DNA of 64,000 bases from Bacillus gobiensis (GCF_001278705.1 NZ_CP012600.1:496190-560189); one strand, 5' to 3'; counted from the stretch's first letter, positions 1-8,734 are shown. The notes: a model not told the origin generated them from the sequence alone. Program-made: numbers and translations.

Positions 1-174
1 ATGACATCTCAACACTTTATTGAAGAGTCGTCTGAAGCGAATAAAATGATTCTCAAAATACAAGGCATGACAAAAGGAGTTCATTCTGTCTATTATGCAG
101 CTCTGGTTTTTGCTGTTGTTTCTTTCTTATTAGCACTTACTTTAAAGAGAGAGAAACAGGTTGAAACTAAGTAA
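1..174 (+). CDS. MFS-type transporter, C-terminal end (partial)
   Basis: The window opens inside a reading frame that ends with TAA at 172-174; 57 residues are visible. They contain an amphipathic stretch, then one clear membrane helix (about residues 32-49, rich in A, V, L and F) and a short charged tail (KREKQVETK). This is how the last helix of a 14-helix drug:H+ antiporter of the major facilitator superfamily usually looks, but the fragment is too short to prove the family. The ATG at position 1 is probably an internal codon, since no ribosome binding site is visible. A terminator hairpin follows about 125 bases downstream, which fits the end of a transcription unit. Confidence 0.5.
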   Translation: MTSQHFIEESSEANKMILKIQGMTKGVHSVYYAALVFAVVSFLLALTLKREKQVETK

Positions 175-298
175 TTGTTGTATTGAAAAGAACTTATGTG
201 AATAAGCATAACTTCTCCAGCAACTTGACGTTAACGACTAACTCTCTAGAAGAAAACAATGTGATAATCTCTTAACATGTCAATTTAGCTAAATCATG

Positions 299-321
299 AG
301 GCCCTTTAAGGGTCTTTTTTT
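299..321 (+). terminator. Rho-independent terminator
   Basis: A short GC-containing stem (AGGCCCT pairing with AGGGTCT, one G-T wobble) is followed by a run of T. It ends the transcript of the upstream transporter fragment. Confidence 0.75.
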
Positions 322-539
322 ATTCTATCGATGGGATGAATAAATAATGACAACCGTGTTAGTCCGTATTCTATAGTTCCATTGCCAGCATGACGAAAAT
401 CGCAGAAAATCTGGAGCTTGAAAGATTAGTTTTTCATCAAATCTCTCGAATCTTCCGTCTCATTTAGAGGACATCCCCATAATCATGTGGAAGAAGAAAA
501 GGAAGAAAAATCGGACAGGCTATTAAAAGGGGGATTTTT
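322..539 (+). other. Intergenic region upstream of the sugar dehydrogenase
   Basis: No convincing gene is present. The only small ORF of note is a 13-codon, lysine/arginine-rich frame (MWKKKRKKNRTGY, 484-525) that ends just before the AAAAGGGGG ribosome binding site of the next gene. It lacks a well-placed ribosome binding site of its own and may be chance. No clear sigma-A promoter was found. Confidence 0.4.
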
Positions 540-1598
540 TTGTATAAGAAGCTGTCGTTACTCTTATTGTTGCTGCTTATGACGGGCTGTTCCCAAAATG
601 AACCGGATGAGGAGCCCCGTGAAACAACCGCACCAGGAGTTGAATCACCGGATAACGAGGTTATTGCCGAGCATTTAGATATCCCGTGGAATATTGCTGG
701 ATTCAATGGCACATTTTATTTAACGGAGAGAAATGGATCGATATCTTCGGTTATCGATGGTCAAGTTGAACAAATGCAGCTTCAGCTTAAGGAAGAGGTT
801 CATGCAGTAGGGGAAGGCGGACTTTTAGGATTCGTGCTTCATCCAGACTTTGGTGAAAACCGTGAAGCTTTTATTTATCATAGCTACTTGGATAACAATG
901 AAATGAAGAACAGAGTGGTTAAAGTAAAGCTTGAGGATCGAACTTGGACGGAAACGGAAACCATTATGGCTGATATTCCGGGAGCTACATTTCACAATGG
1001 AGGCAGGCTTGCAATTGGACCTGATGAAAAGCTCTATATTACAACCGGGGATGCAGGTGTTCCGGATTCAGCACAAGCCCCCGGCAATGTGGCAGGAAAG
1101 ATTCTTCGTGTTGAGTTAAACGGAGACATCCCGGCGGATAATCCATTTTCCGGAAACCCGGTATACAGCTATGGCCATCGCAATCCTCAAGGGTTGGCAT
1201 GGATCGGTAATGATCTTTACAGTTCGGAGCATGGTCAATCTGCTCACGACGAAATCAACAAAATCGAACCTGGTAAAAATTACGGCTGGCCGTTAATAGA
1301 AGGAGACGAAACACAAGAAGGAATGCAGGCTCCGCTTGTCCAATCGGGTGAAACGACTTGGGCTCCATCAGGAATCGAGGCAGATGCTAATACCATATAT
1401 ATGTCCGCTCTTAGAGGAGAAGGGATCTATACCATTGATCCGAAAACAGCTGAAGTTTCCAAATGGCTGGATGGCTATGGAAGGATCAGAGATGTAAAAA
1501 TCATAGATGATCATCTTTATTTTATTACAAACAATGGAGATGGAAGAGGAACAAAGGGTGAAACAGATGACCGCCTCGTTCGGGTTGCATTGCCATAA
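540..1598 (+). CDS. PQQ-dependent-type sugar dehydrogenase lipoprotein
   Basis: This 352-residue protein belongs to the glucose/sorbosone dehydrogenase (GSDH, YliI-like) beta-propeller family, whose members oxidise aldoses outside the membrane. It starts with TTG at 540, set 7 bases behind a strong AGGGGG site. The N-terminus is a lipoprotein signal (KK, hydrophobic core, lipobox LMTGC), so the mature protein should begin at lipid-modified Cys17. Family motifs include HNGGRLAIGPDEKLYITTGD, YGHRNPQG and SSEHG, which hold the conserved His, Arg and Asp/Gly residues of the propeller centre. Whether PQQ is really the cofactor is unknown, since no PQQ synthesis genes are in the window. It lies 139 bases before the yhcR-like gene on the same strand; co-transcription is possible because no strong terminator separates them. 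Confidence 0.85.
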   Translation: MYKKLSLLLLLLLMTGCSQNEPDEEPRETTAPGVESPDNEVIAEHLDIPWNIAGFNGTFYLTERNGSISSVIDGQVEQMQLQLKEEVHAVGEGGLLGFVLHPDFGENREAFIYHSYLDNNEMKNRVVKVKLEDRTWTETETIMADIPGATFHNGGRLAIGPDEKLYITTGDAGVPDSAQAPGNVAGKILRVELNGDIPADNPFSGNPVYSYGHRNPQGLAWIGNDLYSSEHGQSAHDEINKIEPGKNYGWPLIEGDETQEGMQAPLVQSGETTWAPSGIEADANTIYMSALRGEGIYTIDPKTAEVSKWLDGYGRIRDVKIIDDHLYFITNNGDGRGTKGETDDRLVRVALP

Positions 1599-1736
1599 AT
1601 GTAATCCGCTTTTTTTGCCAAAAATAAGTGTCATTAGTCTCTTTTTTTCAAAATAACTTTATTTTTACAATTAAAATACTATTTCTACACAATTCGATGA
1701 TATTTTTTATTTGTATGAAAAAAAGGGAGGAAAAAC

Positions 1737-4700
1737 ATGAAGAGGCTGACGAAATTGCCTGTTGTAAGGCTGCTATTGGTTCTGGCATTAATTGTACCGG
1801 GGACTCTTTCTTATGTTGTACCTGCGGCAAATGCAGAGGTACAATCGGAAACATCCTTATCAGTTGCCGATGCAATAGGCAATAATCAAGGGGAAGGAAC
1901 TGTTGAAGGCTATATTGTTGGGTATACGGTAAGTAAAACAACGATTCAAAAGGATCCGCCATTTAAAGACAATTATAATCTTGCCATTGCAGATAGCAAA
2001 GACGAAACGGACACTGCAAGGATTCTTCCGGTTCAGCTTACTGCAGGATATAGAGATCAATTCGGGCTAGCAGCAAATCCGGGTAATATTGGGAAAAAAG
2101 TGAAAATTACCGGGAAGTTAGAGCCGTATTTTACAATTCCCGGTTTGAAAAGTCCGTCTGCGATAGAATTTGTAGATGACGGGGGAGAAGCGCCGCCTCC
2201 TGAAACCGGTATCACTAATATTGACGAGGCTAAAACAAAGCAAAACCAAACGGTTCAAGTGCAGGGGATTGTAACGACTGATTCAAAAGCCATCGGAAAT
2301 ACGGGTCAATATACCTCTTACATACAGGACAAAACCGGCGGAATAAACGTGTTCAATTTATCCCAAGGGACTTTTCCTGAATTAAAAGAAGGGATGAAGG
2401 TTAACGTTTCCGGAAAGATCACCGAGTATAATAAACTGACTGAAATCGTTCCGGAATCAGTAGAGGTTATTTCAAGCGGAAACGCACTTCCGGCACCAGT
2501 TTCACTACCCATTCATGATCTTTTGGCAAGTGAAACTGCCGAGCCATATGAAGGCAAGCTTATTAAAGTCAGGGGCTATGTCGATAAAAAACCATCTTCT
2601 GCAGCAGGTGGAGGATACAGCGTTGCAATTATCAATGATCAATTAGAGGGTATTACCTTGAGAATTATGCAAGGTACCGGAGCCATTGATTCAATCGAGG
2701 AAGGCAAGTGGTATGATTTCACCGGTATTTTAGGACAATACAATTCGTATCAAGTATTGCCGAGAAAGGCCGGGGACATTGAGCTTTTGGCTGAACAACC
2801 CGAACCTCCGGGACCTGATGATAATTATCAAGCAGTGGTAGAACGTGTTGTTGACGGAGATACGATCAAGCTGCAAACTCCTGTTTTAGGAGCGGATACA
2901 GTCAGATATGTAAATGTTGATACACCTGAAACCTATCACACTCCTAAAAATGAAATGGATGAGAATCAGCTGCGCCACGGAAATCAGGCAAAGGATTATT
3001 TGAATTCCATTCTCAAACCTGGTGATGAAGTTTCCCTTAAAGTAGGGAAAGAAACAAAGGATGACTACGGCAGGCTGCTCGCCCAGGTTATCCGGAAAAG
3101 CGACGGATTAAACACGAACTTAGACCTAGTCAAAAAAGGGAAAGCTGTTTCTTACTTTATATGGCCGGTAGATAACGAAGAGGATTACAAGCTCTATCAA
3201 GATGCAGTGAAAGAAGCAAAAGAAAATAAGCTTGGAATCTGGAATTCTGAAGATCCTTTGCAGGAGCTGCCGTTTGAATTCAGAGCGAGGGAACAAGGGA
3301 AAGGCCTCTTACGATATGTGGGCGATTCTTCCACAAAGACATATGTTAAGCCGGAACAATTTAAAGAAGTAGCAGTCGAAACCCGCGTGTTTTTTGCTTC
3401 GTCACAGGAGGCTGAAGGTGCAGGCTACAAGGCAAAACAAGACCAGCCTGAAGATGATAATGTCCCTTTAAGACTCTTAAGTATGAACGATCTTCATGGA
3501 AAAATTGATCAGGTGTTTAAGGATCCGGTGATCAACGGAAATCCTCTTCCTGGAACCTTTGGGCGGATGGATTATACAGCGGCATATCTTAAGAAAAGGG
3601 AAGCAGAGCAAAAGAATACGCTGATCGTTCATACAGGAGATATGATTGGCGGAAGCTCACCCGTTTCATCATTGTTTCAGGATGAACCGACCGTTGAAAT
3701 TATGGAAGAAATCGGATTTGACGTAGGGACAGTAGGAAACCATGAATTTGACGAAGGCACAAATGAGCTTTTGCGGATGCTTAATGGAGGAGAGCATCCT
3801 GAAGGCAAGGGGACTAAAGGATATGACGGGCAAAATTTCCCGCTTGTTTGTGCCAACTGTAAGTATAAGGACACAGGAGAGGATTATCTGCCGCCTTATA
3901 AAATTATTCAAGTTGATGGGATTCCAGTCGCCTTTATCGGGGTCGTTACACAGTCCGCTGCCGGAATGGTGATGCCAGAGGAAATAAAAAATTTTCAATT
4001 CACTGACGAAGCTGCAGCAATCAATGAATCTGTCAATGAATTAAAAGGACAGGGAGTTGAAGCGATTGCCGTTTTAGCCCATATGACTGCTAAGCAAAAT
4101 GGGAATGAGATCGTGGGTGAGTCTGCTGATTTGGCGAGAAGCGTTAACGATGAGGTAGATGTCATTTTTGGCGGACATGACCATATGGTGGCGAATGGCC
4201 TCGTCGATGGCAAACTCATCGTGCAAGCGAATGAGTATGGGAAAGCAATCGGAATTACTGATTTAGAATTGGATCCTGCAACAAAAGATATCGTGAAGAA
4301 GCAAGCAGAAATTGAATTTGTCAACCAGTCAAAAATCGAACCGGATCCAGCAGTTGCAAGTATTCTTGAAAACTATGGAAAACAGGTTGAGCCAATCATT
4401 AATGAGGTGGTAGGTACGACAGACATTGGGATGTCAGGCGGTTATTCCAATGACGGTGATAATGCTTTAGGGAACTTTATTGCCGACGGAATGCGCTGGC
4501 AAATGAATTCTGACTTTGCGCTGATGAATGGTGGAGGAATCCGTCAAAACATTGACAAAGGTGACATTACATGGGGAGAACTCTTTAATGTTCAGCCATT
4601 TAACAACGTGCTCGTTAAGCTGGAGATAAAAGGTAAGGACCTTACTGAGATTATGAATGCGCAAATCTCGCCACAGTATGGCCCTGACTACAGCATTAGC

Positions 4701-5267
4701 GGATTTAAATACAAATGGAGCACGGTTACTGGAAAAGTAACGGAAATCACTATGCCGAATGGAGACCCGATTGATCCTGAAAAGACATATACTGTAACAG
4801 TAAATAACTTTATGCAAACAGCAACAGGCTCTAAGTATCTTCCAATCGGCCAGCTCGGAAAAAATCCTGTAACTGGTCCTGAAGATATAGAGGCTACAGT
4901 GAATTTTGCAAAAAGCTTTACAGGACCGATTAATTATAAGGCTGAAGGCAGAATCGTTAAATTGACAACCTGTGGCTGTGATCCAGATCCGAAGCCAGAT
5001 CCAGATCCGCAGCCAGGCCCGGATCCACAGCCAGGCCCGGATCCACAGCCAGGCCCGGATCCGCAGCCAGGCCCGGATCCGCAGCCAGGCCCGGATCCGA
5101 AGCCAGGCCCGAATCCGCAGCCAGACCCGGAACCAGTGGGGGCGAATTCAGGAAATAATCAGAATGAGTTACCTGATACAGCAACTGAAACCTATCACTT
5201 TATCTTACTAGGACTTCTATTAGCAGGTGGCGGATCTATTTTACTAATAAGAAGAAAGACATCTTAA
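1737..5267 (+). CDS. yhcR: Cell-wall-anchored multidomain nuclease / 5'-nucleotidase (YhcR type)
   Basis: This 1176-residue surface protein has the domain order of B. subtilis YhcR. It starts with a signal peptide (about 1-33), a DUF6359-like and two OB-fold nucleic-acid-binding regions (about 40-350), then a staphylococcal-nuclease domain (about 363-505). The catalytic trio of the nuclease is conserved (Arg390, Glu398 in DTPE, Arg446 in DDYGR). A calcineurin-like metallophosphatase follows (about 577-820) with MNDLHG, HTGD, GNHEFD, His782 and GGHDH metal ligands. Next is a 5'-nucleotidase C-terminal domain (about 885-1070, NGGGIR), a PGPDPQ repeat stalk, and an LPDTA sorting signal (1145-1149) with a membrane helix and RRK tail. 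Inferred role: recovery of phosphate and nucleosides from extracellular nucleic acid. The start is set by AGGGAGG five bases upstream. The cognate class D sortase (YhcS) is not in this window. Confidence 0.93.
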   Translation: MKRLTKLPVVRLLLVLALIVPGTLSYVVPAANAEVQSETSLSVADAIGNNQGEGTVEGYIVGYTVSKTTIQKDPPFKDNYNLAIADSKDETDTARILPVQLTAGYRDQFGLAANPGNIGKKVKITGKLEPYFTIPGLKSPSAIEFVDDGGEAPPPETGITNIDEAKTKQNQTVQVQGIVTTDSKAIGNTGQYTSYIQDKTGGINVFNLSQGTFPELKEGMKVNVSGKITEYNKLTEIVPESVEVISSGNALPAPVSLPIHDLLASETAEPYEGKLIKVRGYVDKKPSSAAGGGYSVAIINDQLEGITLRIMQGTGAIDSIEEGKWYDFTGILGQYNSYQVLPRKAGDIELLAEQPEPPGPDDNYQAVVERVVDGDTIKLQTPVLGADTVRYVNVDTPETYHTPKNEMDENQLRHGNQAKDYLNSILKPGDEVSLKVGKETKDDYGRLLAQVIRKSDGLNTNLDLVKKGKAVSYFIWPVDNEEDYKLYQDAVKEAKENKLGIWNSEDPLQELPFEFRAREQGKGLLRYVGDSSTKTYVKPEQFKEVAVETRVFFASSQEAEGAGYKAKQDQPEDDNVPLRLLSMNDLHGKIDQVFKDPVINGNPLPGTFGRMDYTAAYLKKREAEQKNTLIVHTGDMIGGSSPVSSLFQDEPTVEIMEEIGFDVGTVGNHEFDEGTNELLRMLNGGEHPEGKGTKGYDGQNFPLVCANCKYKDTGEDYLPPYKIIQVDGIPVAFIGVVTQSAAGMVMPEEIKNFQFTDEAAAINESVNELKGQGVEAIAVLAHMTAKQNGNEIVGESADLARSVNDEVDVIFGGHDHMVANGLVDGKLIVQANEYGKAIGITDLELDPATKDIVKKQAEIEFVNQSKIEPDPAVASILENYGKQVEPIINEVVGTTDIGMSGGYSNDGDNALGNFIADGMRWQMNSDFALMNGGGIRQNIDKGDITWGELFNVQPFNNVLVKLEIKGKDLTEIMNAQISPQYGPDYSISGFKYKWSTVTGKVTEITMPNGDPIDPEKTYTVTVNNFMQTATGSKYLPIGQLGKNPVTGPEDIEATVNFAKSFTGPINYKAEGRIVKLTTCGCDPDPKPDPDPQPGPDPQPGPDPQPGPDPQPGPDPQPGPDPKPGPNPQPDPEPVGANSGNNQNELPDTATETYHFILLGLLLAGGGSILLIRRKTS
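5009..5122 (+). repeat. 18-bp coding tandem repeat (PGPDPQ wall-spanning stalk)
   Basis: About six near-identical 18-bp units (CAGCCAGGCCCGGATCCA with A/G changes at the wobble position) encode the PGPDPQ repeats between the nucleotidase domain and the LPDTA anchor of the YhcR-like protein. The units are almost identical in DNA, which suggests recent expansion by slippage. The strand-opposite ORFs here are by-products of the repeat. Confidence 0.9.
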
Positions 5268-5276
5268 GTTATTTTC

Positions 5277-5310
5277 ATGCTCCGGACTGGACCGGTATCC
5301 TCCGGAGCAT
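5277..5310 (+). terminator. Hairpin terminator after yhcR
   Basis: A perfect 10-bp inverted repeat (ATGCTCCGGA / TCCGGAGCAT) with a 14-base loop begins 9 bases after the stop codon. The T-run is poor (TTCT), so it may act as an mRNA-stabilising hairpin or as a weak terminator serving the convergent gene too. Confidence 0.6.
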
Positions 5311-5332
5311 TTCTAATCATCGTGAATTTCAC

Positions 5333-5830
5333 TTAATTAGTCCTTTCTTTTAGCTGGTGAATTTTCGCAGTGATTTCTTTTCTTTCAATACCTGCAAATG
5401 CAGTAATCGTTGGCGGTGCAGGGAGATCAAACTGTACGTGCGAGTGAGAGATCTCAAAAATAATAGTGCCGATCTTATTTTTCTGTTTGTTCTGAATGAC
5501 AATCCAAAATACACGCATTTCATGATCTGGTGTTCCCCACTTGGCTTTTTCAATTGAATTCCTAAAGTTTAAGCAGCCAGCAATTACAAAATCATTTTCT
5601 TTAACTTCTTCTGCAGAATGAAAGCCGTTTTTCGCCAGCTCATTCCAAACTGGCGGGATAAGCTTATCTAAATACATGCCATACGTTGCGTCTTCATATT
5701 CAGGAAATAGTGATTTGAACTCATCGATATTTTCCTCCAGGACTTTTTTCCAGTGTTCTTCTATATAACCAGATAGCTCTCGTCCCAGCTCTTCAATTGA
5801 CATCTCAGGCTTAATATTTACTATTGTCAT
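5333..5830 (-). CDS. Conserved-looking hypothetical protein
   Basis: I do not recognise this 165-residue soluble protein. It has no signal peptide or membrane helix. The N-terminal half is helical and acidic (ELGRELSGYIEEHWKKVLEEN), and the C-terminal half looks like a beta-sheet (MRVFWIVIQNKQ, GTIIFEISHSHVQFDLPAPPTITAF). A good GGAGGG site lies 7 bases ahead of the ATG at 5830, so it is probably translated. It is a single-gene unit, convergent with yhcR and divergent from the MerR-type gene. No function is proposed. Confidence 0.7.
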   Translation of the reverse strand: MTIVNIKPEMSIEELGRELSGYIEEHWKKVLEENIDEFKSLFPEYEDATYGMYLDKLIPPVWNELAKNGFHSAEEVKENDFVIAGCLNFRNSIEKAKWGTPDHEMRVFWIVIQNKQKNKIGTIIFEISHSHVQFDLPAPPTITAFAGIERKEITAKIHQLKERTN

Positions 5831-5939
5831 ATGTATCCCTCCGTCATTTTTTTACATTACATACCAATCGTACAACATTAAAGCAAATGCTAAAGTTTTG
5901 AAAAATATCCATTGAAATAATAGTCATGTATATAGAAAA

Positions 5940-5951
5940 CTTTATATAAAG
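5940..5951. promoter_or_regulatory. Palindrome in front of the MerR-type gene (possible operator)
   Basis: CTTTATATAAAG is a perfect 12-bp palindrome 28 bases upstream of the start of the double-MerR gene. MerR proteins bind dyads in promoter spacers, so autoregulation is possible. No confident -35/-10 pair could be fitted around it. Confidence 0.3.
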
Positions 5952-5979
5952 GTATTCATAATCGAGGGGAGGGCAGTGA

Positions 5980-6684
5980 ATGTCAAATAAATTAAGGCCG
6001 GCTGATATAGCAAAAAGGCTGAAAATAAGCACAAGTTCTTTACGAAATTACGAAGCACGGGGAATGGTTCCTCCTCCCAAAAGATTATCCACTGGTTATC
6101 GCGTTTATACTGAGGAACACGTTGCATATTTTGAATGTATTGTGGCTATGTCTCCTGGATTTGGAATGGAGATTACATCTATTGTGCTTAAAAGCATACA
6201 ACTGAAAGATCTGGACTCTGCTCTCTGGATCATTAATAAAGCCCAAGCAGCTATTTACGAGGACAAAAAAACAACAGAAAAAGCAATAACTATGTTGGAA
6301 AATATGATTAAAGAACAGTTCAGAATGGAAAAGTATATGACAATTGGCAGCATATCCACCAAAACACAAATTCCTGCTTCCACTCTGAGGTATTGGGAAA
6401 AAGAGGGCTTGATCACTTCAATACGGGACAAAAATAATAACTATCGGTTATTTGACAGGTTTCAAATGATCAAAATTTTATTAATGAAAACGACGAAAAA
6501 CGCTGTTTATTCCCAAGAGATTATGCAGTTAAAAAAAGCAATGAAAAACTTGGATGGAGGGGATTTTAATAAAGCGAAAATAATTGTTTCTGATATTCAA
6601 AAGCAATTGAATAAGCGTAATCAGGAACAATTATATGGACTGTTTCATTTCTATCGTTTATGTGAAATGCTAAATTTGTATTAG
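5980..6684 (+). CDS. Transcription regulator with two MerR-type helix-turn-helix domains
   Basis: The 234-residue protein contains two MerR-like DNA-binding units in one chain. The first is at about residues 5-75 (ADIAKRLKISTSSLRNYEARGMVPPP and GYRVYTEEH). The second is at about 117-185 (GSISTKTQIPASTLRYWEKEGLI and NNYRLFDRFQ). No cysteine-rich metal site or drug-binding domain follows either unit, so the inducer, if any, is unknown. A tandem arrangement suggests that a single chain contacts both halves of a dyad, or that monomers bridge two sites. The start is supported by GAGGGGAGGG about 6 bases upstream. It is convergent with yhdK across a shared terminator. Confidence 0.85.
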   Translation: MSNKLRPADIAKRLKISTSSLRNYEARGMVPPPKRLSTGYRVYTEEHVAYFECIVAMSPGFGMEITSIVLKSIQLKDLDSALWIINKAQAAIYEDKKTTEKAITMLENMIKEQFRMEKYMTIGSISTKTQIPASTLRYWEKEGLITSIRDKNNNYRLFDRFQMIKILLMKTTKNAVYSQEIMQLKKAMKNLDGGDFNKAKIIVSDIQKQLNKRNQEQLYGLFHFYRLCEMLNLY

Positions 6685-6703
6685 CAATACGAAATTTAGG
6701 AAT

Positions 6704-6740
6704 GAAAAAAGAGAGAGATGCGAAATCCCTCTCTTTTTGC
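6704..6740. terminator. Bidirectional terminator between MerR-type gene and yhdK
   Basis: AAAAGAGAGAGAT pairs imperfectly with CCCTCTCTTTTT around a short loop. A-tract and T-tract on the two sides allow termination from both directions. Confidence 0.75.
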
Positions 6741-7030
6741 TAAAAAGTTAGATTTAAATTAATGTTTATCGAAGCGATCGTATATATGCAAGCAATAACA
6801 AATACGTTCAGAATTATGCCTAAGATACCGGGGCCAGTTCTTCCTTTTTTTATAATTAGTTCGATTATGCCTAATGGAATGGCTGCCATGGAGAATGGCA
6901 TCGCTTGAAATGTATAGTAGGTGACGTCACTTAAAATGGCCAAATTCAATAGCAGCAGGGAAATGACTGCTGTACCGCAGGATATCCAGCCAAATACATT
7001 ATGTTCTTTAAATATTTTTACTAATTCCAT
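6740..7030 (-). CDS. yhdK: SigM anti-sigma partner, small membrane protein YhdK
   Basis: This is a 96-residue protein, the same length as B. subtilis YhdK, with three hydrophobic segments (about 10-30, 35-58 and 68-92). It is the last gene of the sigM operon and overlaps the end of yhdL by 10 bases, so translation is probably coupled. In B. subtilis YhdK acts with YhdL to hold the sigma factor SigM inactive at the membrane; that role is inferred here from size, topology and position. No motif beyond the membrane helices can be identified by eye. Confidence 0.88.
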   Translation of the reverse strand: MELVKIFKEHNVFGWISCGTAVISLLLLNLAILSDVTYYTFQAMPFSMAAIPLGIIELIIKKGRTGPGILGIILNVFVIACIYTIASININLNLTF

Positions 7031-8100
7031 AATTCCACCTCACCCAATTTCGCTGCATTTATAGGCTCTGACTGGATTAAATGCTCGATTTCTCTAGTTG
7101 GGCCTGTAACAACCACTCCGTAGACATTAACTCCGTTTTGTTTAATGTAAGAAAGCCGTTCACTCAAGATTAAGTCTTTGCGGTCAGCTATTGATTCCGC
7201 CCATTTATGGTGTTCTGTTATATAAGCAAGAGCACTTTCGAATTGCTGATCCTCTGATTGTGATACCTGATTGGTCATTGTTGTTATAGCGGCAGAATCT
7301 TTTCCAGGAAAACCAATGGGCCTTGAATAAGGTCGGTCCTGCGAATTGGCTTCTGTTTCGATTGCTTTCCAGATCACCCGGATGTCATACTTTTTTAGCT
7401 TCTCATATATTTCTTTTGTCGAGTATGCTTGGTCAAATGATAGGAAAGCCTCTGATACCGTTCCATCTGGCAGTTGTTTTAAAATGGATTCTGCGTTTCT
7501 TACAGCATTTTTTTCTTTTTTCGATGGGTGAATGAAAATCCGGTCATTATCATTAATTTCTTGATAATAAAAGCTTTTATTCGGCTTCTTGATTCGATTT
7601 AACAGCAGTGCTATTTCTTCATGGCCTGCTGCTTTCTGCTCATTCCCGACTTGCCTTTGCAAAGGGAAATCTGCCTTCATACCAAACAGCTCTACTCTGC
7701 TCTTAATATTTGCAGTATCAATTTGGAGATTTGGCTCGGTAAGTGAAAGGGTAATCGCTGCAGTATGAATAAATTCACTGCCTTTGCTGGAATTGCCTCC
7801 AAGACCATAGTACAGATAGCTGCCCAACGTGCATACAGGAAGAATCATTAATGTTGTAATAATGGCAAGTACGGAAATACGTAAATATGATTTGTTTTTT
7901 CCATATTGAAGAATTGCTCTTTGTTTCTCTGGACTGATGGAAGCTTCGTTTGGATCATCAAACATTTCTTCGTCCAGAAGCATTTGATAGGTTTCCAGCT
8001 TTTCAAGCTCGCCTTCAAATTCAACCATTTCTTCTTCTGTCATTTCGCCATTTTTGTATTTGTCAAATCGTGCTTTTAACTCTTCATTCATCATGAACAC
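7021..8100 (-). CDS. yhdL: Anti-sigma-M factor YhdL
   Basis: This 359-residue protein (B. subtilis YhdL has 358) binds and inhibits the ECF sigma factor SigM. An N-terminal cytoplasmic region (1-72) includes the helical sigma-binding segment (ELKARFDKYKNGEMTEEEMVEFEGELEKL). One membrane helix follows (about 74-98), then a large extracytoplasmic part with the sigma-regulator C-terminal domain (about 165-355). The gene overlaps sigM by 17 bases and yhdK by 10, showing a compact co-translated operon. The start could be either of two nearby Met codons (MFMMNEEL); the difference is only a few residues. Confidence 0.93.
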   Translation of the reverse strand: MFMMNEELKARFDKYKNGEMTEEEMVEFEGELEKLETYQMLLDEEMFDDPNEASISPEKQRAILQYGKNKSYLRISVLAIITTLMILPVCTLGSYLYYGLGGNSSKGSEFIHTAAITLSLTEPNLQIDTANIKSRVELFGMKADFPLQRQVGNEQKAAGHEEIALLLNRIKKPNKSFYYQEINDNDRIFIHPSKKEKNAVRNAESILKQLPDGTVSEAFLSFDQAYSTKEIYEKLKKYDIRVIWKAIETEANSQDRPYSRPIGFPGKDSAAITTMTNQVSQSEDQQFESALAYITEHHKWAESIADRKDLILSERLSYIKQNGVNVYGVVVTGPTREIEHLIQSEPINAAKLGEVELWN

Positions 8101-8575
8101 CTCTGTTGTATAATGCTTTCAGCCTTTGTCTTGCCCGGAATAATATACTTTTAAAGTTGGCTTCTGTTATGTTCATAACATTTGATGCCTCTTTATAATT
8201 TAATTCTTTTAAATAATACAAGTCCAAGGCTTTCCTATAATTCTGAGGCAATTCGGCCATATACATTGTCAAAACTTCCTTTAGTTCAATTTCATGTGCC
8301 GGGCTCTTAACGGCGGTTTGAAACAGGCTGGAAATAATGTCATCAGAAAGGGTAACCTCTTTTTTATGTTTTCTTACATAATCGATAAAGGCATTTCTTG
8401 CAACCTGAAAAAGCCAAGGCTTTACCTTGCTGTGGTCATAAGAGTGAATATGTATATAAGCTCTTATAAAGGTTTCCTGTAATAAGTCTTCTGCTAAATG
8501 TTTATCTTTGGTCATGGAGAGCAGGAAACGGTAAACATCGTTCATATAAAGTTGATAAATCTCATCGATCGTCAC
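8084..8575 (-). CDS. sigM: ECF RNA polymerase sigma factor SigM
   Basis: This 163-residue protein is the same length as B. subtilis SigM and very close to it in sequence. Sigma region 2 covers about residues 5-70 (DVYRFLLSMTKDKHLAEDLLQETFIRAY, KPWLFQVARNAFIDYVRK). Region 4 covers about 105-158 (LPQNYRKALDLYYLKELNYKEASNVMNITEANFKSILFRARQRL). SigM directs envelope-stress genes in response to cell-wall antibiotics, acid and salt. The start is GTG at 8575, placed after GGGGAGACAAGGCA. It heads the sigM-yhdL-yhdK operon, with a candidate ECF promoter just upstream (8600-8626) consistent with autoregulation. Confidence 0.97.
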   Translation of the reverse strand: MTIDEIYQLYMNDVYRFLLSMTKDKHLAEDLLQETFIRAYIHIHSYDHSKVKPWLFQVARNAFIDYVRKHKKEVTLSDDIISSLFQTAVKSPAHEIELKEVLTMYMAELPQNYRKALDLYYLKELNYKEASNVMNITEANFKSILFRARQRLKALYNRGVHDE

Positions 8576-8599
8576 TGCCTTGTCTCCCCTCTCTTAATA

Positions 8600-8626
8600 C
8601 ACGCTTAAGGAAGGCACGAAGTTGCA
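8600..8626 (-). promoter_or_regulatory. Candidate ECF-type (SigM autoregulatory) promoter
   Basis: Reading the minus strand, TGCAAC (8626-8621) is followed after 17 bases by CGTG (8603-8600), which resembles the AAC/CGT core of SigM-type promoters. It lies 25 bases upstream of the sigM start codon, as expected for an autoregulated operon. Confidence 0.65.
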
Positions 8627-8734
8627 CCTGAATAAAGATTTTTAAGCCGAATTTTATTATAATATCAAATGGCATGAAAGAAAAATGAAGTCCATTTAAA
8701 TTTTTAATTTTTTTAGTACCAGGTATTAAATATT

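Noticed and set aside
1628..1962. 85- and 104-residue ORFs at the start of yhcR
   Set aside because: They are out-of-frame shadows of the yhcR signal-peptide region.
4957..5211. Long overlapping frames opposite the proline repeats of yhcR
   Set aside because: They are by-products of the 18-bp tandem repeat, which keeps all frames open.
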